Shown: positions 8,056-14,726 of the stretch, piece by piece | Layout of the letters: each line of letters opens with the position of its first letter | How positions within the stretch are numbered: position 1 is the stretch's first letter | Source of the DNA: Phycisphaerales bacterium UBA7812 | GTDB taxonomy: Bacteria > Planctomycetota > Phycisphaerae > Phycisphaerales > UBA1924 | NCBI GenBank assembly: GCA_002480345.1 | Contig: DLBY01000081.1 | Coordinates: 1 to 14,816, forward strand | Reading direction: 5' to 3' | DNA length: 14,816 nt | The notes under the pieces: model-generated | Told to the model about the DNA's origin: nothing | Database searches by the model: none | Seen by the model: the letters and a program-made list of their open reading frames with translations, nothing else | Program-made: the position numbers and the translations under genes

Positions 8056-8078
8056 GCCCCGCGCACCCGGCGCGGGGC
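8056..8078 (-). other. Strong GC stem-loop just after the first SPFH gene
   Basis: Nine base pairs (GCCCCGCGC / GCGCGGGGC) close a 5-base ACCCG loop, starting 8 bases after the TAA stop at 8087-8089. This is the most stable hairpin found in the array's gaps. There is no T-run downstream on the minus strand, so full intrinsic termination is not predicted. A partial terminator or 3'-end protector that lowers expression of the downstream genes relative to the first SPFH gene is plausible. Confidence 0.45.
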
Positions 8079-8086
8079 ACTCCCGC

Positions 8087-10225
8087 TTACTGGTTCGGTC
8101 CGCCCGCCTCCGGGTCGAACACATCGATGCTCGTGTTCTGCGTCTCGAGCTTCACATTCACATTCAGCTGGTCGATGCTCTCGCCGGTCAGGTAGACCCG
8201 GCTCTCACGCATCACCTCCGCCAGCGCGTCGAAATACGCCCCGGTCATGTACAGCGCCGGGGCGGCCCTGAACGACGCGACCTGCCCCTGGTAGAGCGCC
8301 GCCTTCGCCCGCTCGCCCATGTGCCGCGTCCACCGCGTCGCGCTCGCGCGGATCAGCGCCGCGCCCGCGGAGCCGCCCGCTTCCTCGAGCAGACGCTGCA
8401 CGACCAGTTCCTGCTCCGCGAGCTCGATCTCGCTCGCGCCCTGCGCCGCGAGGTCGTCCATCTCGTCGATCAGCGCCACGATGTCCGCCGGGGTGATGAC
8501 CGTCCCGTCCTCACGCTCGATCGGCGCCGCGACGGTGTTGAGCGTCCGCGCCGCGTATTCCTTCGCGGCCTCCACCTTCGCCTCGCGGAGCTGGCCCGCG
8601 TGGACCACGCGCTCGAAGTAGGGCGCCGCGTCCTTGGGCGGGTGCACCCCCGCGACCCCCACATGCAGCATCTCGATCCCCGCGTCCCGCGTCCCGCCGT
8701 CCGCGCCGGGCATGGCGCTGAACACCTCGGAAAGCCGACGCCCAACCTGCTCGCCCAATTCCGTCCGCTGCGCGCCCAGCACGCGGTCGATCCGCTGCGA
8801 CGCCATGAACTGCATCAGCATCCGCTCGCCCATCACATCCAGCAGCGTGTCGCGATGGTCCGGCTGCGCCAGCTCGTCATACGAACGGACACTGTCGATC
8901 ACATACTGCGCCGGGATCTCCACCGCGACCAGCGACAGCGCCGCGACATCCGAGCCCGTCGAGCCGTCGTTCTGCTGCCCGATCGGTGCGGGCTGCACGA
9001 GGCTGTACCGCTCCTCGACCGTGTGCTCGTTGGTCCACAGGATCGCCTCGTCCTCCTTGGGGGGGTTCGTCCCCAGACGCAGCACCCGCACACCCGTCGA
9101 GGTCATCACCGCTTCCGCGTCCGGGTCCTCCGGGACGCTCCTGGGCACATACACCTCGGTCATGGGCCAGGGCAGCACCACATGCAGGCCCGGCCCGATC
9201 TCGTCCCCGTCCCGAGCCCCGAAACTCACCAGCGGCTTACTGGGCGAGCCGAACGCGAGCACCATCGCCCGCTGGTGCGGCTCGATCACCACCAGGGAGG
9301 TCATCGACCACGCGACCAGCAGCGCCACCGCGATCAGGCCCGGCCACCACCGCTGGATCAGCAGGTAGAACCAGCTCTTGCTCACCTCCACGCCGAACTG
9401 GTAGTTCAGCGCCTCGCCGATGTTCTCCGCGATCTTGTCGGGCGCCGCGAGCAGGCCCAGCAGCCGCGAGTCGAACCCGGGACGCGGGTCCTCCCCAGGC
9501 GTGCGCGGGCGGTAGATATCCAGCACGAAGTTCAGCAGCATCTCCGCGCCGAGGATCAGCGTGAAGATCGGCACCGCGTGCGCCACCGTGTCCCCCGCGA
9601 CCGGGCGACCGAACGAGCTGTCCACGAACCGCGCCACCGCGATCGCGAGCCCGAGCAGCGCCGTTCCCACGGCGTACGACGCGCCTGCCTTGAGCGGCGC
9701 CCAGATCCGCTGGGTCGCCATCCCGCTCACGAATCGCGCGAAGACGAACCCCGCGACCGCGAGCGCCAGACCGATCGCGATGCCGAACCCCTGGTTCTGC
9801 AGCTCGGTGTCCGCGAGCGAGGTGTCCATCGCGCTCGCCGCGCGGAACCGCATCAGGCCGATCGCCAGCAGCGACCCACCGATGATCAGGCTCATCGCGG
9901 GGAGCACGAACTTCCGAAGAGCCTCCAGCGAGCGGGCCGCGCGCGGCTGCTCGTCGGTCTCGAACACGCCTGTCGGCTCATCCTGCGCCAAACGCTCGAG
10001 CTCGACCGCCTCGCGCCGCTCGCGACGGTGCATGTCGAACAGGAACACCAGCGGCGCCCAGACGAAGATGCCCATCGCGATGTGGTACGCCGCGGTTTCC
10101 GCCGCTTCGTCGCCACCGCTCAGAGCGGCGTAGATCCCGACCGCGATCGCCGCCGCCGCCTGGAGCACCAGCCCCAGGATCGACACCACCGTCGCCCGAC
10201 CGTAGCTCTGTGCGTCGCCCTTCAT
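8087..10225 (-). CDS. Polytopic SPFH/Band 7 domain protein (HflK-related, seven predicted membrane helices)
   Basis: A protein of 712 residues and the first gene of the minus-strand array. I prefer the ATG at 10225 because the G-run GGGGGA then sits about 5 bases upstream; the ATG at 10231 abuts the G-run and would add two residues. The N-terminal half is a membrane domain with helices near 12-34, 48-65, 107-125, 146-168, 182-200 and 216-238, and a seventh at about 290-313. The SPFH domain follows directly (about 311-540): VVIEPHQRAMVLAFG, then IGPGLHVVLPWPMTEV, then a sheet with VAVEIPAQYVID. The C-terminal region (about 540-660) is an Ala/Glu-rich coiled coil (EAKVEAAKEYAARTL, QVASFRAAPALYM). 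HflK proper has a single anchor, so the added six-helix domain is unusual. It may be a membrane-embedded platform for the HflKC-like pair encoded next; this is inference. Confidence 0.87.
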   Translation of the reverse strand: MKGDAQSYGRATVVSILGLVLQAAAAIAVGIYAALSGGDEAAETAAYHIAMGIFVWAPLVFLFDMHRRERREAVELERLAQDEPTGVFETDEQPRAARSLEALRKFVLPAMSLIIGGSLLAIGLMRFRAASAMDTSLADTELQNQGFGIAIGLALAVAGFVFARFVSGMATQRIWAPLKAGASYAVGTALLGLAIAVARFVDSSFGRPVAGDTVAHAVPIFTLILGAEMLLNFVLDIYRPRTPGEDPRPGFDSRLLGLLAAPDKIAENIGEALNYQFGVEVSKSWFYLLIQRWWPGLIAVALLVAWSMTSLVVIEPHQRAMVLAFGSPSKPLVSFGARDGDEIGPGLHVVLPWPMTEVYVPRSVPEDPDAEAVMTSTGVRVLRLGTNPPKEDEAILWTNEHTVEERYSLVQPAPIGQQNDGSTGSDVAALSLVAVEIPAQYVIDSVRSYDELAQPDHRDTLLDVMGERMLMQFMASQRIDRVLGAQRTELGEQVGRRLSEVFSAMPGADGGTRDAGIEMLHVGVAGVHPPKDAAPYFERVVHAGQLREAKVEAAKEYAARTLNTVAAPIEREDGTVITPADIVALIDEMDDLAAQGASEIELAEQELVVQRLLEEAGGSAGAALIRASATRWTRHMGERAKAALYQGQVASFRAAPALYMTGAYFDALAEVMRESRVYLTGESIDQLNVNVKLETQNTSIDVFDPEAGGPNQ

Positions 10226-10529
10226 CAGCATCCCCCGGCTCGTGCCGGTTCCGGCACCGCCCCGTTCCCGGAACGATCACCGCGGACCATCGCCCAGCCG
10301 ACCACGCCTCACCCGAGGCCACGCCGACGCTTCTTTCCACACCCAACCATCCGTGATCCGCCCGCCCGTGCGCAGAGCGGACCCGGGAACCGGCGCTCCC
10401 GTGGGTGGGTATTTTCAACCGCGCCGCCGGGCGTGTCCACCCGCCGGTCGATCGCCCTCCCTCTCTGCCGCGCGATCGGTCTCGCCCGGTCCCGCCCCGG
10501 ACCTCCACGCGGGATCACCGAGCCGGACC

Positions 10530-10535
10530 ACTATA
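10530..10535 (-). promoter_or_regulatory. Possible -10 box for the minus-strand array
   Basis: Reading the minus strand gives TATAGT, one of the few AT-rich hexamers in this region. No good -35 (TTGACA-like) lies 15-18 bases upstream, and the start codon is about 300 bases away, which implies a long leader. Weak candidate. Confidence 0.18.
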
Positions 10536-10737
10536 CGCCCCCGGGACGCGGACTCCCCCCCGCGTCCCGTCGGCCGCCCGCGGAAAGCCCACGCGGGCCG
10601 TCCCGCACCGCAGCAACGCATCCCGGGAGGAACGCTCACGCGGAACCGCACCCGGCGCACCGAGGGCTGGAGTTTCTACGACCGGCGCGAACCGCGGTTC
10701 TGCCGCGGACGAAGAAAACCCCGCTCGGACCCACCGC

Positions 10738-10743
10738 TATCAT
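10738..10743 (+). promoter_or_regulatory. Possible -10 box for the orphan permease
   Basis: TATCAT matches the sigma-70 -10 consensus in five of six positions and stands out in GC-rich surroundings. It lies 75 bases before the permease ATG, giving a leader of about 70 bases. The hexamer at 17-base spacing upstream (AAAACC) is not a good -35. Confidence 0.25.
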
Positions 10744-10818
10744 GACCCCCCGAGCCCGGGACGACGGGACGGACGCCCCGGCGCGACCGCCCCCACCCCG
10801 CACGATACCCGCCCGCGC

Positions 10819-12174
10819 ATGAGACCACTGCTCACCATCGCCCGCAACGCCTTCGTGGAGAGCCTCCGCCAGCCCATCGTGCTGGTCGTGGTCCTTCTCT
10901 CGGGCGTCCTCCAGTATCTCAACACCGCGATGTCCGCCTACTCGATGGGCTACCGCACCTTCGCCGGAGAGGTCACGGGCGACAACAAGCTCCTCTTCGA
11001 CATCGGCATGGGCACGATGTTCATCTGCGGCATCCTCGTCGCCTCCTTCATCGCCACCGCGATCGTCAGCCGCGAGATCGAGAACAAGACCGTCCTCACC
11101 GTCGTCTCCAAGCCCATCAACAGGGCCTCCGTCGTCATCGGCAAGTTCTTCGGGGTCATGGGCGCCACCCTGCTCGCGACCGCGATCATGACCTGCTTCC
11201 TCCTCCTCGCCCTCCGCCACGGGGTCATGCAGAACGCCTCCGATGACATCCACATGCCCGTCATCGTCTTCGGGGTCGGCGCCGTCCTGCTCAGCCTCGC
11301 GATCGGCGCCGCGGGCAACTACGCCTACGGCTGGCCCTTCGCCCAGACCACCCTCCTCGTCCTCACCCCCGCCATCTTCCTCGCCTACCTCGCCGCCTCC
11401 CCGTTCGAGGCCGACTGGAAACCCGCGGAACTCAAGGACTTCGTCAAGCCCGAGGTCATCAAGGCGTGCATCGCCTCCACCGGCGCGCTCGTCGTCCTCA
11501 CCGCGATCGCGACCGCCGCCTCCACCCGCCTCGGACAGGTCATGACCATCATGATCTGCCTGGGTGTCTTCGTCCTCGGTCTGCTCAGCGACTATTTCAT
11601 CGGCCGCCACGCCTTCCAGAACGAGCCGGTCGGCATCCTCGAACTCACCGAGCCCGTCCGCCCCGAGATGCAGGCCTTCGACGAGCCGGGCGACGAATAC
11701 CTCGTCTATTTCGGCGCCCCCATCGACGCCGACATCGAGCGGGGCGACCGCTTCTTCTTCGGCCCCTCCCCCAACGGGCTGGGCATGATCACCCCCGACT
11801 TTGACCCCGTCCCCGAGGACGCGGATCTCGACCGCAACCTCTTCCCCGCCGGCACCCCCTCCGCGATCGTCGTCCTCGAGGCGACCACCGAATCGCTCAA
11901 GGTCAAGCAATGGGGCGCGACCGGGATCCCCCTCGCCCGCCCCCCGCAGGGCGGGGACTGGGTCTTCACCGAGCCCACCCGCGTCAACTGGGTCGCGCTC
12001 GGCGCCTGGTCGGTCATCCCGCGCATGCACTCGTTCTGGCTCGTCGACGCCGTCACGCAGGGACGAACCGTCCCACCCTCGCACCTGGGCCTCGTCCTGC
12101 TCTACTCGCTCGTCCAGGCAACCGGGTTCCTGGGCATCGCGATCCTCCTCTTCCAGGGCCGCGATCTGGGCTGA
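10819..12174 (+). CDS. ABC-2 type transporter permease without an adjacent ATPase
   Basis: A membrane protein of 451 residues. The ATG at 10819 opens with MRPLLTIARNAFVESLRQP, the typical amphipathic start of ABC-2 permeases. No Shine-Dalgarno sequence is visible, and no other in-frame ATG precedes it in the region. Helices are predicted near 18-36, 62-83, 106-131, 146-166, 176-193, 214-235, 238-260 and 422-445. The cytoplasmic loop SREIENK, SKP and VIGKFFGV (84-113) aligns with the same loop in the minus-strand permease (GEQRDK, TKP, LLGKWLG), so the two share a core fold. Residues 265-420 form a hydrophilic domain between the last two helices, probably extracytoplasmic. No ATPase gene neighbours it on this strand. 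It may use the ATPase at 4144-5406 or one encoded elsewhere. It is convergent with lipB, 16 bases apart. Confidence 0.86.
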   Translation: MRPLLTIARNAFVESLRQPIVLVVVLLSGVLQYLNTAMSAYSMGYRTFAGEVTGDNKLLFDIGMGTMFICGILVASFIATAIVSREIENKTVLTVVSKPINRASVVIGKFFGVMGATLLATAIMTCFLLLALRHGVMQNASDDIHMPVIVFGVGAVLLSLAIGAAGNYAYGWPFAQTTLLVLTPAIFLAYLAASPFEADWKPAELKDFVKPEVIKACIASTGALVVLTAIATAASTRLGQVMTIMICLGVFVLGLLSDYFIGRHAFQNEPVGILELTEPVRPEMQAFDEPGDEYLVYFGAPIDADIERGDRFFFGPSPNGLGMITPDFDPVPEDADLDRNLFPAGTPSAIVVLEATTESLKVKQWGATGIPLARPPQGGDWVFTEPTRVNWVALGAWSVIPRMHSFWLVDAVTQGRTVPPSHLGLVLLYSLVQATGFLGIAILLFQGRDLG

Positions 12175-12189
12175 CGACACGGTCGGCCC
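12168..12189 (+). terminator. Hairpin between convergent permease and lipB genes, candidate shared terminator
   Basis: Arms GGGCTGAC (12168-12175) and GTCGGCCC (12182-12189) pair over 8 positions, including one G-U wobble in the plus-strand RNA, around a 6-base loop. The left arm covers the permease stop codon. In the lipB transcript the same position is a C-A mismatch, so the plus direction is favoured. No T-tract follows. Confidence 0.35.
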
Positions 12190-12190
12190 G

Positions 12191-12919
12191 CTAGCCGCCC
12201 GCCTCGCCCACCAGCGCCGCGATCCGCGCCACCACCCGATCCGCGACCCCCCCCAGCGGCGGGCACCCGTCCCCCAGCAGCGCCTCCAGGCTCGTCACCG
12301 GGCGTCCCGCGAGCCCGCACGGCACGATCGTGTCGAAGTGGCTCAGGTCCGTGCGCACATTGAGCGCCAGCCCGTGCATCGTGACCCATCGGCGCACCCG
12401 AACCCCGATCGCGCACACCTTCGCCGCGGGGGCCCCGTCAGCGCCCCCGACCCACACGCCCGTCGCGTCCTCGTCGCGCTCACCCACGATCCCGTCCGCC
12501 GCGATCGCGTCGATCACCGCCTGCTCGAGCAGCCGCACCCATTCGATCACCCGGATCCCGCTGCGTTTCAGGTCGACGATGGGGTAGACCACCGCCTGCC
12601 CGGGCCCGTGATAGGTGATATCCCCCCCCCGGTCGGTCTCGCACACCTCGATCCCGCGCTGCGCCAGCATCGCCTCGGAGGCGAGCAGGTGCGCCGCGAC
12701 GCCCGGGCGCCTCGAGATCGTGATCACCGGGTCGTGCTCGACGATCAGCACACGCCCCAGCGGACGGTCCGCGCCCCCCGCCGCGTCCTCGCGCCAGCCC
12801 AGCACCGTCTCGTGATGCCGGCGCTGCGTCTCGTGTGCGCGCGCGTACCCCATCCGCCCAAGGTCGATCACCTCGAGCGTCCCGATCCGGCGTCCCGCCT
12901 GTTCGGACCGTGCGTTCAC
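12191..12919 (-). CDS. lipB: Octanoyl-(acyl-carrier-protein):protein octanoyltransferase
   Basis: LipB moves octanoate from acyl carrier protein to the lipoyl domains of enzymes such as pyruvate dehydrogenase, the first step of lipoate synthesis, in the cytoplasm. The 242-residue reading starts at the GTG at 12919, preceded by AGGA at a 6-base spacing. Longer in-frame readings run antisense through lpxA and are rejected. Conserved blocks are present in order: VEHDPVITI (60-68), RGGDITYHGPGQ (97-108), LLEQAVID (130-137), AKVCAIGVRVRR with catalytic Lys167 (166-177), HGLALNV (182-188) and PCG with catalytic Cys201 (200-202). The length is slightly above the usual 210-230 because of about 12 extra N-terminal residues and a short GADGA insertion before the Lys. 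The RGG motif is encoded across an uninterrupted run of nine G. lipA is not in view. Confidence 0.95.
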   Translation of the reverse strand: MNARSEQAGRRIGTLEVIDLGRMGYARAHETQRRHHETVLGWREDAAGGADRPLGRVLIVEHDPVITISRRPGVAAHLLASEAMLAQRGIEVCETDRGGDITYHGPGQAVVYPIVDLKRSGIRVIEWVRLLEQAVIDAIAADGIVGERDEDATGVWVGGADGAPAAKVCAIGVRVRRWVTMHGLALNVRTDLSHFDTIVPCGLAGRPVTSLEALLGDGCPPLGGVADRVVARIAALVGEAGG

Positions 12920-12940
12920 CCCGGATCCTAAGACCGCCTC

Positions 12941-12946
12941 TACACT
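12941..12946 (+). promoter_or_regulatory. Probable -10 box of lpxA, leaderless arrangement
   Basis: TACACT ends 6 bases before the lpxA ATG. A transcript starting the usual 7 bases after the -10 box would begin at the A of the ATG. There is no GGAG-type site before lpxA, which fits leaderless translation. A -35 is not clear: TTCACC at 12915-12920 gives a long 20-base spacer. Confidence 0.42.
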
Positions 12947-12952
12947 CAGCGG

Positions 12953-13825
12953 ATGCCCCCCGCCGCCGACACACCGCTCGACCCGCGACAGGACGCGACC
13001 ATCCACCCCAGCGCGATCGTTTCGAGCGACGCGACCATCGAGCCGGGCGTCACCGTGGGCCCGCGATGCACCATCGAAGGCCCCGTCACCCTCCGCGCCG
13101 GGGTCACCCTCATCGGGGATGTCCACATCACGGGAGACACCGAGATCGGCGCGGGCACGATGGTCTACCCCTACGCCTGCATCGGGTTCGGGCCCCAGCA
13201 CATCAAGATCAAGCCGGGCGACCCCGTCGGCGGGGTCCGCATCGGCGCCGACTGCACCATCCGCGAGCACGCGACGATCCACGCCGCGATGCACGAGGGC
13301 GCGCACACCGTGCTGGGCGACCGGGACTACATCATGGTCGCCGGGCACATCGGGCACGACTGCGTGCTGGGCGACGATGTCATCGTCTGCAACTCCGCCC
13401 AGGTCGCGGGGCACTGCGAGATCGCCGACAAGGTCTACATCAGCGGGAATGTCAGCGTGCACCAGTTCGTGCGCATCGGGCGGGGCGCGATGCTCAGCGG
13501 GGGCACCCAGACGGGCCTCGATATCCCCCCCTACGCGGTGCTCGCGGGGCGGAATGTGCTCGCCGGCCTCAACCTCGTCGGGATGCGCCGCGCCGGCATT
13601 CCCCGTGAGGAGATTACCCGCGCCCGCGCCGCCTACCGCGGCGCGTTCCGAAGGGGCGTGACCCGCGCCGAGCAGCTCGCGCAGCTCGACGAGCACGCAG
13701 AATCGTCCGAGGTCGCGAAGATGATGGCCGACTTCGTGCGCGCCTCGTCGCGGGGCATCGCGAGCGCCCGCCCCCGTCCCAGACACGCCGCGGACATCCC
13801 CGGGGACGACGATGGCCTGGCGTGA
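12953..13825 (+). CDS. lpxA: Acyl-ACP--UDP-N-acetylglucosamine O-acyltransferase
   Basis: LpxA transfers a 3-hydroxyacyl chain from acyl carrier protein to UDP-GlcNAc, the first step of lipid A synthesis, as a cytoplasmic homotrimer. The 290-residue protein shows left-handed beta-helix hexapeptide repeats from IHPSAIV (17-23) to about 190. HIGHDC holds the catalytic His135 (E. coli His125) and SVHQF holds His170. The C-terminal helical domain carries the family signature: DIPPYAVLAGRNVLAGLNLVGMRRAGIPREEI, written here as DIPPY (190-194), NLVGMRR (207-213) and REEI (218-221). It is longer than the typical 255-265 residues, through about 14 N-terminal and 20-25 C-terminal residues; the tail is Arg/Pro then Asp-rich. 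It is divergent from lipB with 33 bases between starts, and it overlaps the next gene by 14 bases. lpxD, lpxC and fabZ, its common partners, are not in view. Confidence 0.95.
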   Translation: MPPAADTPLDPRQDATIHPSAIVSSDATIEPGVTVGPRCTIEGPVTLRAGVTLIGDVHITGDTEIGAGTMVYPYACIGFGPQHIKIKPGDPVGGVRIGADCTIREHATIHAAMHEGAHTVLGDRDYIMVAGHIGHDCVLGDDVIVCNSAQVAGHCEIADKVYISGNVSVHQFVRIGRGAMLSGGTQTGLDIPPYAVLAGRNVLAGLNLVGMRRAGIPREEITRARAAYRGAFRRGVTRAEQLAQLDEHAESSEVAKMMADFVRASSRGIASARPRPRHAADIPGDDDGLA

Positions 13826-14726
13826 CCTCGACCCACCGGCGCCCCCGCCCCCCTTCCCCGAGCCCGACCCCGGGCGCGCGTGTGCGCACCTCTGCGTCCT
13901 CGCCAGCGGGTCCGCGGGCAACTGCACCGTCCTCCGCATCCGCGCCGAATCGGGCAGGCCCCTGCGGACCGTCCTCCTCGACGCGGGCCTCAGCCCCACA
14001 CGCACCCGGCGCCTGCTCAGCGAACGGGGCATCGCCCTCCGCGAGATCGACGACATCGTCCTCACCCACCTCGACGCCGATCACTTCCACCCCGGGTGGC
14101 GTCGCGTTCGAGATTGCCGCGCCACCCTCAGGCTCCATCGCAGGCACCTGGGCAAAGCCGAGAGACGCGGCCTGCTGCTGGGCCGCAACGAGCCCTTCGA
14201 CGACGCGTTCGAGCTCGGGGCCGCCGCCCGCGTCCGGCCCATCCTGATGGCGCACGACCACCTGGGCGTCGCGGCGTTCCGCATCGAGACCGCATGCGGC
14301 AACGCGCTCGGGTTCGCGACCGATCTCGGGCGCACGACCGATGCCCTGACCGCCCACCTCGCGGGGGTGGGCGTGCTCGCGATCGAGTCCAACTACTGCC
14401 CGGTCCTGCAGGCGGATTCGGACCGTCCCGACTTCCTCAAGCGTCGCATCACGGGGGGCGCGGGGCACCTGAGCAACGAGGAGTGCGCCGAGGCGGTGCG
14501 GGCGATCGCGCCGGCATCCGCGGTCGTCCTGCTCCACCTGAGCCGGCAGTGCAACACGCCCGATCTCGCGAGGCGCGCGCACGCGGAGGCGCCCTACACG
14601 CTCACGCTCGCGCACCAGACCGAACCGACCCCGTGGGTGCCGCTCGCGCCGCCCCGCGACGGGGCGCGGGTGGTCGTTCCCGCGAGGGGGCACCACCAGG
14701 GCATGCTCTTCGGGGCGCCGGGCTGA
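13812..14726 (+). CDS. YycJ/WalJ-like metallo-beta-lactamase-fold hydrolase
   Basis: A 304-residue protein. The ATG at 13812 lies inside the end of lpxA, with GGGGA 5 bases upstream. After a Pro-rich lead (9-20) come CVLASGSAGNCTVL (28-41) and LLDAGLS (55-61), the opening of the YycJ subfamily. The metal motif is THLDADH (85-91). Further ligands by alignment are His148 in AHDH, Asp171 in ATDLG and His242 in LLHLS. The subfamily blocks FLKRRI, GHLSNEE (218-224) and LHLSRQCNTP (241-250) follow, so assignment to YycJ/WalJ-like proteins is good. Related proteins are putative nucleases (double-strand 5'-3' exonuclease activity has been reported for a YycJ homologue). The usual second His of HxHxDH is Asp88 here, and the EANHD block of the subfamily reads ESNYC (192-196). 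The function is probably nucleic acid cleavage, unproven. It is co-transcribed with lpxA. Confidence 0.85.
   Translation: MAWRDLDPPAPPPPFPEPDPGRACAHLCVLASGSAGNCTVLRIRAESGRPLRTVLLDAGLSPTRTRRLLSERGIALREIDDIVLTHLDADHFHPGWRRVRDCRATLRLHRRHLGKAERRGLLLGRNEPFDDAFELGAAARVRPILMAHDHLGVAAFRIETACGNALGFATDLGRTTDALTAHLAGVGVLAIESNYCPVLQADSDRPDFLKRRITGGAGHLSNEECAEAVRAIAPASAVVLLHLSRQCNTPDLARRAHAEAPYTLTLAHQTEPTPWVPLAPPRDGARVVVPARGHHQGMLFGAPG

Larger units (their letters stand above)
10226..10818. other. Divergent intergenic region, no gene seen
   Basis: About 590 bases lie between the SPFH-led array (leftward) and the orphan permease (rightward). I find no convincing coding sequence: open frames here are GC-rich by-products without a ribosome site. 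The region contains an inverted repeat at 10242-10257 (GTGCCGG TT CCGGCAC), directly upstream of the array's first ribosome site. A compact GTTCCCGGAAC is at 10264-10274. A small T-rich patch, TATTTT, is near 10410. The AT-richest spots are the likeliest promoter sites and are listed separately. It should hold the promoters and possibly operators of both directions. Confidence 0.6.

Noticed and set aside
10626..10633. GGGAGGAA, a good ribosome-site match, suggesting a small gene
   Set aside because: No ATG, GTG or TTG lies at a useful distance downstream.
10405..10818. N-terminal extension of the orphan permease
   Set aside because: The residues are Arg/Pro-rich and unlike any permease, while the ATG at 10819 begins a canonical ABC-2 N-terminus.
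7640..10822. A plus-strand open frame of 1060 codons antisense to the SPFH genes
   Set aside because: It has the same shadow character (Arg/His/Gln/Pro rich) and the opposite strand encodes clear SPFH domains.
12920..14065. N-terminal extension of lipB through the lpxA region
   Set aside because: The extra part is antisense to lpxA and lacks any family similarity, while the GTG at 12919 has a ribosome site and gives a normal LipB length.
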